Assembly (NCBI GenBank): GCA_963742205.1
Contig: CAVUKZ010000010.1
Span: 372,001-436,000, forward strand
Direction: 5' to 3'
From: WHSW01 sp963742205
Lineage (GTDB): Bacteria > Actinomycetota > Thermoleophilia > Solirubrobacterales > 70-9
Length of the DNA: 64,000 nucleotides
Positions 41,603 through 51,200 of this stretch are shown piece by piece. How positions within the stretch are numbered: position 1 is the stretch's first letter; every line of letters begins with the position of its first letter. Under the pieces are notes generated by a model. The model was not told the origin of the DNA. It saw only the letters and a program-made list of their open reading frames with translations, and made no database searches. The translations under genes and the position numbers were made by a program.

Positions 41603-42814
41603 GTGCGGGTGCGGTGGTCGATCGGCATGGGGATCGCGGCGCTGTGGCTCGGCGCCTTCGCGTCCGGCTGCGGCGGCGACGAGACGTCCAGTACCACCAC
41701 CTCGTCGGCCGCCGAAACGACGACCACCACCTCCACCCAGGCTCAGGCGCCGCCGCAGTCCGGGGGCGCCGCCGCCACCGTGGGTGACGGCGACGGCGGG
41801 GTGAAGCTCGAGCAGTTCGGCACGTTCGACCAGCCCGTCTACATCACCCAGCCGGCGTCCGGCGACGACGATCACCTCTACGTGGTCGAGCAGTGCGGCA
41901 CGATCCAGCGGGTCCCGGTGGGCGGCGGCGACCCGACCGTGTTCCTCGACGTCTCCAGCCTCGTCACCTGCGGCGGCGAGCAGGGCCTGCTCTCGGTCGC
42001 CTTCGCGCCCGACTACGAGCGCTCGGGGCTGCTGTACATCAACTACACGGACGAGACCGGCGACTCGCGGACGGTCGAGTACCAGCGCTCGGCCAAGGAC
42101 CCCGCGACCGTCGATCCCGACAGCGCCCGGGAGCTGCTGCACATCGACGACTTCGCACCCAACCACAACGGCGGCCTGCTCATGTTCGGTCCGGACGATG
42201 AGCTCTATCTCGGGATGGGCGACGGCGGTGGCGCCGGCGACCCGGAGCGCACGGCGCAGAACCCGGACCGGCCGCTCGGCAAGCTGCTGCGGCTCGACCC
42301 GGACAACCCCGGCGACTACGAACTCGCCGCGATCGGCCTCCGCAATCCGTGGCGGTATTCGTTCGATCCCCGCACCAACGAGCTCTGGATCGGCGACGTG
42401 GGGCAGGACACGTTCGAGGAGATCGACGCCGCGCCGCTCGACGACCTCGGCCCGGACCTCAACTTCGGCTGGTCCGCGTTCGAGGGCACCGATCGCTTCA
42501 ACGACGACCAGCAGGCGCCGAACGCCCGCCCGCCGGTGCTCGAGTACGGCCGCGACCGCGGCTGCTCGGTGACCGGCGGCTACGTGGTGCGCGACCCGCA
42601 GCTCGAGTCCCTCCTCGGCCGCTATCTGTATGGGGACTTCTGCGAGGGCCAGCTGCGCAGCTTCACCGCCGACCCGGCCAAGCACGGCGCCGACGACCGG
42701 CCCCTGGGCCCGCAGGTGTCGCAACTGAGCTCGTTCGGTACCGATGCCGCGGGACACGTCTACGCGATCTCGCTCGAGGGGCCCGTCTACCGCCTGGCGC
42801 CGGATTCGGGTTGA
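41603..42814 (+). CDS. PQQ-type soluble sugar dehydrogenase, lipoprotein
   Basis: A 403-residue exported protein starting at GTG 41603. The signal peptide ends in a lipobox (FASGCGG), followed by a Thr/Ser linker (SSTTTSSAAETTTTTSTQ). The catalytic part is a six-blade propeller of the soluble glucose/sorbosone dehydrogenase type, with DFAPNHNGGLLMFGPDDELY (conserved histidine), YLGMGDGGGAGDP, AAIGLRNPWRYSFDP and WIGDVGQDTFEEID. These enzymes oxidise sugars or aldehydes with PQQ outside the cell. A frameshifted paralogue follows directly. Confidence 0.85.
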   Translation: MRVRWSIGMGIAALWLGAFASGCGGDETSSTTTSSAAETTTTTSTQAQAPPQSGGAAATVGDGDGGVKLEQFGTFDQPVYITQPASGDDDHLYVVEQCGTIQRVPVGGGDPTVFLDVSSLVTCGGEQGLLSVAFAPDYERSGLLYINYTDETGDSRTVEYQRSAKDPATVDPDSARELLHIDDFAPNHNGGLLMFGPDDELYLGMGDGGGAGDPERTAQNPDRPLGKLLRLDPDNPGDYELAAIGLRNPWRYSFDPRTNELWIGDVGQDTFEEIDAAPLDDLGPDLNFGWSAFEGTDRFNDDQQAPNARPPVLEYGRDRGCSVTGGYVVRDPQLESLLGRYLYGDFCEGQLRSFTADPAKHGADDRPLGPQVSQLSSFGTDAAGHVYAISLEGPVYRLAPDSG

Positions 42815-42845
42815 GCTCCGGTTGAGCGGCGGTAGCCTGAGCGGG

Positions 42846-44007
42846 ATGTTTGGTCGGCGAGGCAGGGCGCTGATCGCCGGGGCTGGATTCGTGGCCGCGG
42901 TCGCCGGCGCGAGCGCCGTGCTCGGCGGCTCGGACCGGGCCGCGGCTCAGGCCGACGGCCTGCGGCTCGCCTCGATCGGCAACTTCGACTCGCCGGTGTA
43001 TATCCACGACGCCCCGGGCGCCGCCGGGCTGCTGTTCGTGGTCGAGCAGCCGGGGACGATCCGGGTGATCCGGGACGGTGAGACGCTCCCGCAGCCGTTC
43101 CTCGACCTGCGCGACCGGGTCAAGTACGGCGGCGAGCAGGGGCTGCTGTCGATCGCCTTCGACCCGAAGTACGCGAAGAACCGGCGCTTCTTCGTCTACT
43201 ACACCAACCGCAATGGCGACATCGAGGTCGACGGCTTCAAGCGCAAGCGCGAGACGCCGACGGAGGCCGACCCGGGATCGCGGGGCCGGGTGATCCGGAT
43301 CGCGCACCCGCAGTTCGCCAACCACAACGGCGGCCAGTTGCAGTTCGGACCCGACCGGATGCTCTATCTGGGCACCGGCGACGGCGGCGACGCCGGCGAC
43401 CCGCACGGCAACGCGCAGAATCGCAACGTCGCTGCTCGGCAAGCTGCTGCGGATCGACCCGAAGAAGGGCCACGGCTACCGCACGCCCAATTCCAACCCG
43501 TTCGCGGGCAAGCGCGGACGCGACGAGATCTACGCCCGCGGGCTGCGCAATCCCTTCCGCTTCTCCTTCGACCGCCGCTCGGGCGACATCTTCATCGGCG
43601 ACGTCGGCCAGGACTCCTGGGAGGAGATCGACCACACCTCGCGCAAGCGCCTCCGGGGCGCGAACTTCGGCTGGGATGTGCTCGAGGGCAACCACGACTT
43701 CGAGGGCCGCAAGCCGCCCTCCCACTACCGCAAGCCGGCGCTCGAGTACTCGTCGAAGGGCAGCGCCTGCGCGGTCACCGGCGGGGTCGTCGTGCGCGGC
43801 ACCGAGCTGCCGGCGCTCGCCGGCCGGTACGTGTACGCGGACTTCTGCGACGGCGACATGCGCTCGTTCGCCCCGAGCCGGCCCGGGCCGACGGACTCGG
43901 CCGCGGGCCTGCACGTGCTGGAGCCGACCTCGTTCACGCAGACCGCCGACGGCCGCCTCTACGTCACCTCGCTTGCCGGCGAGGTGTCGCGGATCACCCA
44001 GGGCTGA
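42846..44007 (+). CDS. PQQ-type soluble sugar dehydrogenase, frameshifted paralogue
   Basis: The first frame (signal peptide GRRGRALIAGAGFVAAVAGA, then GEQGLLSIAFDPKYAKNRRF, FANHNGGQLQFGPDRMLYLG and TGDGGDAGDPHGNAQNRNV) continues in the +1 frame as LLGKLLRIDPKKGHGYRTPN, RGLRNPFRFSFDRRSGDIFI, GDVGQDSWEEIDHTS and ends AGEVSRITQG. One surplus base at about 43431 (gtc g ctg ctc) breaks it. Repaired, it is a 386-residue sugar dehydrogenase like its neighbour. The N-terminus lacks a lipobox cysteine, so it should be secreted rather than tethered. Confidence 0.82.
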
Positions 44008-44081
44008 GCCGAGCTGGGACGCCCGTGCCAATCGGGGTATGGTCTGCCCTCGACTCGCCCCCTCGGAAAGGACGTTTGAAC

Positions 44082-45671
44082 ATGGAGTCCGCGACCAAGC
44101 CCACCAGCGTCGAGACCGCCGATAACGGGGCGACAAACGGCAAGTCCGAGGCGGCCGAGACCTTCGACGTCCACAAGCCGGCCGACGGCTCGGTGCTCCA
44201 GACGTTGCCGGTTGCCTCGCCCGACGACGTGGCCGCCGCGGCCGCCCGGCTCCGTCAGGCGCAGCCCGCCTGGGAGGCGATCGGGTTTGCGGGTCGGCGG
44301 CGGTGGCTCGAGTCGCTGCGCGACTGGATCCTCGCCAACCAGGACCGGCTCGACGACCTCATGCAGGAGGAGACCGGCAAGGTCCGCGCCGACGCAACGC
44401 TCGAGGCGTTCTACCTGTTGGACGCGATCAACTTCTGGGTCAACCAGGGGCCGAAGTTCCTGGCGGACGAGGTCGTTTCGCCCCACAACCCCCTGCTGAA
44501 GTCGAAGCGGGCAAAGATCGTGTACCGGCCCTTCGGCGTGGTGGGGTTCATCAGCCCCTGGAACTTCCCGGTGATTCTCTCGCTGGGCGACGCGATCCCG
44601 GCGCTCATGGCCGGCAACGCGGCGCTGATCAAGCCGTCGGAGCTCACGCCGCTGACCGTGATGGAGCTCGTCCGCGGCTGGCGCGAGGAGGTCGGCGCGC
44701 CCGACGTGCTCGCGGTCGTCAACGGCATGGGCGAGACCGGCGGGGCGCTGGTCGACGAGTCCGACTACGTCCAGTTCACCGGCTCCGAGCGGACCGGCAA
44801 GGTCGTGATGAGGCGCGCCGCCGACACCCTGACCCCGGTCAGCCTCGAGCTGGGCGGCAAGGACCCGATGATCGTCACGCGCGACGCCGACCTCGACCGG
44901 GCGGTGAACGCCGCTGCCTGGGGCGGGCTGCTCAACACCGGCCAGATCTGCATCTCGATCGAGCGGGTCTACGTCGAGGAGCCGATCTACAACGAGTTCG
45001 TCGACAGGCTCCGCGCGCAGGTGGAGACCCTGCGCCAGGGGGCCGATGGCGACACCTACAGCGCCGAGGTCGGGGCGATGACCTCCCCGGCGCAGGTCGA
45101 CATCGTCTCCGAGCAGGTCGAGGACGCGCGCGCCGCCGGGGCGCGGATCCTCACCGGCGGGCGGCGCAAGGACGGCCCGGGCGACTGGTACGAGCCGACC
45201 GTGATCGCCGACGTCGACCACTCGATGAAGGTCATGCGCGAGGAGACCTTTGGTCCGGTGATCCCGGTGATGAAGGTCAAGGACGTCGAGCAGGCGATCG
45301 AGCTCGCCAACGACACCACCTATGGCCTGGGCTCCTCCGTCTTCGCGGGGGACCCCACCGAGGGCGAGCGGATCGCGCGCCGAGTCGAGGCCGGGAGCTG
45401 CAACGTCAACGACGTGCTCATCAACTACAACATCCTCGGGCTGCCCATGGGCGGCTGGAAGAACTCGGGGATCGGGGTCCGCCACGGCGCCCAGGGAATC
45501 CGCCGCTTCTGCCACACGGAGGCGCTGACGATCCCGCGCCTGCCGACGGCCAAGTCAGAGCCGGTCTGGTTCCCGTACAGCGCGCGCAAGCGCGGCGTGG
45601 TCCGCCGCCTCTACACGCTGATCAACGCGCGCGGGCTTCGCAACCGCCTCGGGCTCGGCCGCCGAAGCTGA
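44082..45671 (+). CDS. aldehyde dehydrogenase
   Basis: A 529-residue NAD(P)-dependent aldehyde dehydrogenase. Landmarks are YRPFGVVGFISPWNFPVILS (Asn of the oxyanion site), VQFTGSERTGKVVM, SLELGGKDPMIVTRDADLD (general base Glu) and GGLLNTGQICISIERVYVEE (catalytic Cys), then EETFGPVIPVMKVKD. The N-terminal 35 residues are a polar extension. The ribosome site is ggaaagg. The substrate is unknown; the preceding sugar dehydrogenases could supply aldehydes, but that is inference. The stop overlaps the possible start of the thioesterase gene. Confidence 0.9.
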   Translation: MESATKPTSVETADNGATNGKSEAAETFDVHKPADGSVLQTLPVASPDDVAAAAARLRQAQPAWEAIGFAGRRRWLESLRDWILANQDRLDDLMQEETGKVRADATLEAFYLLDAINFWVNQGPKFLADEVVSPHNPLLKSKRAKIVYRPFGVVGFISPWNFPVILSLGDAIPALMAGNAALIKPSELTPLTVMELVRGWREEVGAPDVLAVVNGMGETGGALVDESDYVQFTGSERTGKVVMRRAADTLTPVSLELGGKDPMIVTRDADLDRAVNAAAWGGLLNTGQICISIERVYVEEPIYNEFVDRLRAQVETLRQGADGDTYSAEVGAMTSPAQVDIVSEQVEDARAAGARILTGGRRKDGPGDWYEPTVIADVDHSMKVMREETFGPVIPVMKVKDVEQAIELANDTTYGLGSSVFAGDPTEGERIARRVEAGSCNVNDVLINYNILGLPMGGWKNSGIGVRHGAQGIRRFCHTEALTIPRLPTAKSEPVWFPYSARKRGVVRRLYTLINARGLRNRLGLGRRS

Positions 45672-46099
45672 CGGAATACGGCGGCATCGACGGCCTCACG
45701 CGCTGGCTGGGCCTGCGCTGGGAGAGCCCCAACCGAGTGCGCCTCACGGTCCGGCCGGAGCTGATCAATCCGGCCGGCCTGCTCTCCGGCCCGGTCGCCT
45801 ACGCGATGGTCGACTACTCGATGGGCTCGGCCCTCTGGGTGGCGCGGGAGAGCGGCGAGCGCATCGCGACGATCTCGATCTCGATCAACTACCTGCGCAC
45901 GGCGCGCGAGGGCGACGTGATCTGCGAGTCGACCCTCGACCGCCGCAACGACCGCGTCGCCGTCCTGCGCTCCGAGGTCTCCGACGAGCACGACCGCCTG
46001 CTGGCCACCGCGATCGGCAGCTTCTCGATCTTCCCCGCCGCCCGCCTGGGCGCCCACGACCACGGCCCCGCCGCCCCGGACGAGGTCGCGGAGGGGTAG
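45668..46099 (+). CDS. PaaI-type (hotdog) thioesterase-like protein, CTG start
   Basis: A 143-residue hotdog-fold protein: TEYGGIDGLTRWLGLRWESP, then NRVRLTVRPELINPAGLLSG with PVAYAMVDYSMGSALWVARE, and TISISINYLRTAREGDVICE plus RSEVSDEHDRLLATAIGSFS. This is the PaaI/YbgC-like pattern for acyl-CoA thioesterases. No ATG, GTG or TTG lies near the domain start. A CTG at 45668 overlaps the aldehyde dehydrogenase stop (CTGA), so coupled initiation at CTG is most likely. A GTG 23 codons in would delete the first strand. Confidence 0.75.
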   Translation: MTEYGGIDGLTRWLGLRWESPNRVRLTVRPELINPAGLLSGPVAYAMVDYSMGSALWVARESGERIATISISINYLRTAREGDVICESTLDRRNDRVAVLRSEVSDEHDRLLATAIGSFSIFPAARLGAHDHGPAAPDEVAEG

Positions 46100-46110
46100 C
46101 CACTTCGGTC

Positions 46111-46153
46111 GAGTGACACCTTGACCACCGTGGAGGTGGTTCAGATGACACTC
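46111..46153. repeat. 43-bp dispersed palindrome, copy 2
   Basis: Left arm gagtgacaccttgaccacc and right arm ggtggttcagatgacactc flank gtgga. It is the same length as, and identical at 34 of 43 positions to, the copy at 37823-37865. It lies between the thioesterase gene and dinB. Confidence 0.7.
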
Positions 46154-46186
46154 GGCTCGGGTTGGCGGCGCGGCTTGCATCCTATG

Positions 46187-46200
46187 CGAACATATGTTCG
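46187..46200. promoter_or_regulatory. LexA (SOS) box overlapping the dinB start
   Basis: cgaacatatgttcg, a perfect palindrome matching the actinobacterial SOS consensus GAAC-N4-GTTC. The ATG of dinB (46194-46196) is the centre of the box, so bound LexA would cover the start of the gene. The transcript must therefore be leaderless or begin just upstream. Confidence 0.85.
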
Positions 46201-47408
46201 TGCCCGCGGAGGCCACGATCCTGCACGCCGACGCCGACGCGTTCTTCGCCTCGGTCGAGCAGCGGGACGATCCGGCCCTGCGTGGGCGCCCCGTCGCGGT
46301 CGGGCCCGGCGTCGTGATGGCGGCGAGCTACGAGGCCAAGGCCTTCGGCGTTCGCGGCGGCATGCACATCAAGCAGGCGCGGCGGCTATGTCCCGACATC
46401 GTCGCCGTCCCCTCCCGGTTCGACGCCTACGTTGCCGCAAGCAAGGAGCTGTTCGAGGTCTTCAGGCGGACCGCCCCGGTGGTCGAGGGCCTCTCGATGG
46501 AGGAGGCGTTTCTCGACGTCCGCGGGCTCGACCACATCCGCGGCGCGCCGCCCGAGGTCGCCCAGCGCCTGCGGGCCGAGGTGCGCGAGGAGGTCGGCCT
46601 CGCCGTCTCGGTTGGCCTTGCGACGTCGAAGGTCGTGGCGAAGATGGCCTCCGCCGCGGCCAAGCCTGACGGGTTACTGCACATCGCGCCCGGCGAGGAG
46701 CGGGAGTTCCTTCACCCGCTGCCGATCGAGCGGGTATGGGGCGTGGGCAAGGCGTCCGCGACGAGGCTGCGAACGCACGGGATCGCGACCGTCGGGGACG
46801 TCGCCGCGGTCAGCGAGGACGCGCTTGCCGCGATCCTGGGCCGCGCCCACGGCGCGCGGCTGCACGCGATCGCTGCCGGCGGCCAGTTTCGGCCCGTCCG
46901 CTCCGGCCGGGGACGGCGCTCGTTCGGCGCCCAGCGCGCGATCGGCCTGCGCCGCTACGCCCGCGGGGACCTCGAGCGCTCGCTCGACGCGCTCGTCGAC
47001 CGGGTCACCCGGCGCATGCGCAAGGCCCACCGGGTCGGGCGCACCGTGATCCTGCGCATGCGCTTTGGCGACTTTGCCCGCGCCAGCCGTTCGTACACCC
47101 TGCACGCCCCGACGGCGGAGACGCTGCCGATCCAGGAGGCGGCGCGGGCGCTTCTCTCCTCGGCGCGACCGGTGTACGAGCCGCGCGGGTTGACCATGGT
47201 CGGGGTCACCGTCACCAACGTCGAGCCCGACGGCGGCGGCATCCAGCTTCGGCTCCCGGTCACGCGAGCGAACGAGGCGCTCGACGCCGCGCTCGACGAG
47301 CTCCGCGACCGTTACGGCGCGACCAGCATCACCCGCGCGACCAACGCCGACCGGCGGCCCGAGCTCGCCGCCGACCTGCTCGCCGGCGAGGAGGAGCCGC
47401 GAAACTAG
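46194..47408 (+). CDS. dinB: DNA polymerase IV (Y-family)
   Basis: A 404-residue translesion polymerase. Catalytic acidic residues lie in ILHADADAFFASVEQ (Asp13, Asp15) and VEGLSMEEAFLDVRG (Glu pair). YEAKAFGVRGGMHIKQARRL is the finger motif. The helix-hairpin-helix (ERVWGVGKASATRLRTHGIA) and little-finger domain follow. There is no beta-clamp motif that I can identify with confidence. The SOS box at 46187-46200 indicates induction by DNA damage. The start could alternatively be the GTG at 46200. Confidence 0.93.
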   Translation: MFVPAEATILHADADAFFASVEQRDDPALRGRPVAVGPGVVMAASYEAKAFGVRGGMHIKQARRLCPDIVAVPSRFDAYVAASKELFEVFRRTAPVVEGLSMEEAFLDVRGLDHIRGAPPEVAQRLRAEVREEVGLAVSVGLATSKVVAKMASAAAKPDGLLHIAPGEEREFLHPLPIERVWGVGKASATRLRTHGIATVGDVAAVSEDALAAILGRAHGARLHAIAAGGQFRPVRSGRGRRSFGAQRAIGLRRYARGDLERSLDALVDRVTRRMRKAHRVGRTVILRMRFGDFARASRSYTLHAPTAETLPIQEAARALLSSARPVYEPRGLTMVGVTVTNVEPDGGGIQLRLPVTRANEALDAALDELRDRYGATSITRATNADRRPELAADLLAGEEEPRN

Positions 47409-47413
47409 TCTCG

Positions 47414-47836
47414 ATGTGGATCCAGCGGGAGATCGCCCTCGACCCGCGCCCGCGCGGCGTGCACCTCGTCGGCCGCGAGATCCTCGCCGCGCTCCCCGAG
47501 CTCGCCGGCGTGCGCGTCGGCCTCCTGCACGTTCACATCCAGCACACCTCGGCCGGCCTGACGCTGAACGAGAACGCGAGCCCGGACGTCCGCGCCGATC
47601 TCGAGCGGTGGCTGGACCGCACCGTCCCCGAGGGTGCGGACTACTGGCGGCATACGCTCGAAGGGCCCGACGACATGCCCGCGCACGTCAAGTCGGTGCT
47701 CACCGGATCGTCGGTGACGGTCCCGATCGCCGACGGCACCCTCGCGCTTGGCACCTGGCAGGGGGTCTACCTGTGCGAGTTCCGCGACCGCGGCGGCCCG
47801 CGACGAGTCGTCGCGACCCTCCACGGCGACGGCTAG
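47414..47836 (+). CDS. yjbQ: YjbQ/UPF0047 family protein
   Basis: A 140-residue protein with the family signature LLHVHIQHTSAGLTLNENAS followed by PDVRADLERWLDRTVPEGAD, MPAHVKSVLTGSSVTVPIAD and LALGTWQGVYLCEFRDRGG. Family members form trimers with a metal-like histidine site and can rescue thiamine-phosphate synthase mutants at low level; the physiological role is unclear. It starts five bases after dinB, so the two are likely cotranscribed and may share SOS control. Confidence 0.88.
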   Translation: MWIQREIALDPRPRGVHLVGREILAALPELAGVRVGLLHVHIQHTSAGLTLNENASPDVRADLERWLDRTVPEGADYWRHTLEGPDDMPAHVKSVLTGSSVTVPIADGTLALGTWQGVYLCEFRDRGGPRRVVATLHGDG

Positions 47837-47845
47837 GCTGCCCGC

Positions 47846-48265
47846 GTGCCGAAGCGAGTCGTCCACACCTGCATCCGAGTTGTCGACGAGGAGGCGTCGG
47901 TCCGTTTCTACGAGCTGCTCGGATTCGAGCGCCGTGGCCGGCTCGTCTTCGACTCGGCCTACAACGTCTATCTCGGCCTTCCCGGCGAGGGCGACGAGCT
48001 GGAGCTGACGGTGAACGTGGGCCGCTCCGAGCCCTACGACCTCGGGGACGGCTACAACCACCTGGCGCTCACGGTCGACGACCTCGACGCCCTGCTCGCC
48101 GACCTCGCCGAGCACGGGATCGAGCCGGAGAAGGCGCCGTTCGCGCCGGGCGGGCGCGAGGACGTGGGCAGGATCTGCTTCGTCGCGGACCCCGACGGCT
48201 ACCGGATCGAGCTCATCGACGGCGGCGAGTTCCCGACCCCGCAGGACCCCCCGAACCCGACGTGA
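47846..48265 (+). CDS. glyoxalase/VOC-family protein (lactoylglutathione lyase-like)
   Basis: A 139-residue VOC-fold protein. It contains KRVVHTCIRVVDEEASVRFY (first metal His), ELLGFERRGRLVFDSAYNVY, YNHLALTVDDLDALLADLAE (second His) and FVADPDGYRIELIDGGEFP (metal Glu). The pattern is that of GloA, which converts the methylglyoxal hemithioacetal; in actinobacteria the cofactor thiol would be mycothiol or bacillithiol, if this is the reaction. It begins at GTG 47846, ten bases after yjbQ. Confidence 0.8.
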   Translation: MPKRVVHTCIRVVDEEASVRFYELLGFERRGRLVFDSAYNVYLGLPGEGDELELTVNVGRSEPYDLGDGYNHLALTVDDLDALLADLAEHGIEPEKAPFAPGGREDVGRICFVADPDGYRIELIDGGEFPTPQDPPNPT

Positions 48266-48293
48266 GGGTCGTGCTCTCGGCGCTCGCTCCGGC

Positions 48294-51200
48294 CTAGGCC
48301 GAGGCCGCCTCCATCGAGGGCTCGTCGGACTCGGACTCGATCGTGCCGTCGCCCTCGACCTCGACCTCGGGCGGCAGCTCGCCACCGCGGTCGGTGCCGG
48401 CGATCAGCTCGTCGCCCTTCTTCTCCGCGGGCACGAAGCCTGACTTCATGCCGAAGTAGACCGCCTGCGGGTGGTGGGCGATGATCGCCGCCGTCGACTG
48501 CTCGGGCTCGAGCGCGTAGCCGCCCGGAGAGCGAGATCCCGATCTCCGACATCCCGAGCAGGCGCTCGACCTTCTCGTGCTCGGACTGGTCCGGGCAGGC
48601 CGGATAGCCCCAGGAGTAGCGGCGGCCCTGGTCAGGGTCGATCCCGAGCCCGCGCCGAACCTCGGCGTGCAGCCACTCGGCCAGGCCCTCGGCCGCCTGC
48701 ACCCCGAGCCCGTGCGTGAAGAGCTGCTCGGCGAACTCCCCCTCGCGCTCGAGCTCCGTGATCCGCTCGGTGACCTCCGGGCCGACGGTCACCGCCTGCA
48801 GCGCCACGACGTCCCGCTCGCCGCTGTCCGACGGGGACGGTAGAAGTCGGCGAGGCAGATGCGGTCGTGGCGCGGTTGGCGCGGGAAGACGAGCCGCTCG
48901 ATCTCGCGGTCGTGGTCGTCGGGGTCGAAGATCACCAGCTCGTTGCCGTCGGAGTTGCAGGGGAAGTAGCCGAGCCGGACCCTGGGATTCAGGTAGTCCT
49001 GCTCGCGCCACATGCGCTCCAGCTTCGGGGCGAAGCCCTCATCGCCGTCGTGGCCCTCGACGATCTGGCGCCACTCCTCGCCCTTCTTGCCGCGGCCGCC
49101 CCAGTGGAGCTTGAAGAGCACGTGGCGGTCGAGATACGGGAACACGTCGTCGAGGTCGACGTCGATCTCGCGCGCGCCCCAGAAGGGCGGGGTCGGGATC
49201 GGGTTGTCGGTCTCCACCGCCGAGCGCACGGAGTCGTCCGTCACGGGCGGGCCGGTGTCAACCTCGACCGGGCGGACGCGAAGCTCGTGCGCCTCGTCGC
49301 GGATCTTCGCCACCAGCGCCTCGCGCGCCGCCTCGTCGATCAGCGCGTCGACCGTGTCGAGCCCGGCGAAGGCGTCCTTGCAGTAGAAGACCCCCGGCTC
49401 GTAGACCTCGTCGGACTCCTTGCCGTGCGGGTAGAGGACGCGCCGGCCGAAGTCGCGGTTGATCGCCGCGCCCCCGATCAGCACCGGGAACCCGAGCCCG
49501 CGCTCGTGCAGCTCGGCGATGCAGGCGGGCATCTGCTTGGAGGTCGAGACCAGCAGCGCCGAGAGCCCGATCGCGTCGGCCTCGTGCTCGACCGCCGCGT
49601 CGATGATCGTGTCGATCGGGACCTGCTTGCCGAGGTCGACCACGGTGTATCCGTTGTTGGTGAGGATCGTGTTGACCAGCGACTTGCCGATGTCGTGGAC
49701 GTCTCCGAACACGGTCGCGATCACGACCTTGCCCTTCGTGTGCCCCTCGATCCGGTCGAGGTAGTTCTCGAGCTGCGCCACGGCGCGCTTCATCACCTCG
49801 GCCGACTGGAGCACGAACGGCAGGATCAGCTCGCCGGCGCCGAACTTGTCGCCGACCTCCTTCATCGCCGGCAGCAGGACGCCGTTGAGGGTCGGGACGG
49901 CGCCGATCTTCTCCACCGAGCGGTCGATCCACTCCTCGACCCCGTCCTTCTTGCGCCGCAGGATGTGCCAGTGCAGGGCCTCCTCGGGCTCCATGTCGGC
50001 GGTCGGGTCCTCGGCCTCGTCGGCCGCCTCCTCCCCCTTGGACTCGAAGTGCGCGATGAAGCGCTCGAGCGCGTCGTCGCGGCGGTTGTAGACGAGGTCG
50101 TCGGCGAGCTCGCGCTCGTTCTCGGGAATCTCGCCGTAGGGGGTGATGTGGTTCGGGTTGACCATCGCGAGGTCGAGCCCGGCCTCGACGCAGTGATGGA
50201 GGAAGACCGAGTTGAGGACCGCGCGCGCGGGCTGCCCGACCCCGAACGACACGTTGGAGACCCCCAGCGAGGTCTTCACGCCACCGATCTCGGACTTGAT
50301 CCGGCGGATGCCCTCGATCGTCTCGACCGCCGAGGGCTTCCACTCGTCGTCGCCCGTGGTCAGGGTGAACGTGAGCGCGTCGAAGATCAGCAACTCGGGA
50401 TCGAGCCCGTGCTCGTCGCAGGCGAGCTCCTTGATCCGCTGCGCGATCTCGACCTTGCGCTCGGCCGTCTTCGCCATCCCGACCTCGTCGATCGTCAGCG
50501 CGATCAGCGCCGCGCCGTGGGCGCGGGCGAGCGGCACGACCGTGTCGAGCTTGTCGCGCCCGGCCTCGAGGTTCACCGAGTTGACGATCGCCCGGCCCGG
50601 GGTCCGCTCGAGCGCCGCCTTGATGACGTCGGGCTCGGTCGAATCGATCTGCAGCGGGGCCGGCTGGGTCAGCGAGACCCGCTTCGCCACCTCCGCCATC
50701 TGCTCGTCCTCGTCCTGGCGCTCGGTGAGCGCAACGCAGAGGTCGAGCACGTGGGCGCCGCCGTTGACCTGGTCCTCGGCGACCTGCAACAGGCCGTCGT
50801 AGTCGTCGGCGAGCAGCAGCTCCTTGGCCTTGCGCGAGCCCTGTGAGTTGACCCGCTCGCCCACGAGGGTGGGCGCCGGCTCCTGGGCCAGCGCGGTCGA
50901 GGTCATCATGCTGGAGACCTCCGGCGGGCCGGGCTCGGGGCGCTTTGCGGGCACGCGGCCGCCGACGCGCTCGGCGAGCGCGCGGATGTGGTCGGGCGTG
51001 GTCCCGCAGCAGCCGCCGACGATGGACACGTCGTGGCGCTCGACGAACTCGCCGAGCACCTTCGAGATCTGCTCGGGGGTCTCGGGGAAGATCGTCTCGC
51101 CGTCCGGACCCTGCAGCGGCAGGCCCGCGTTCGGGATGCAGTGCACGGGCAGCGGCGAGCGCTCGCCGAGGAAGCGGATCGCGTCGCGCATGTCCTCGGG

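Noticed and set aside
44303..45667. Long open frame joined upstream to the thioesterase
   Set aside because: It is the +1 shadow of the aldehyde dehydrogenase; only the part after 45668 is protein-like.
48867..50846. Long plus-strand open frame opposite metH
   Set aside because: It is antisense to highly conserved MetH domains; the composition is shadow-like and no motif is present.
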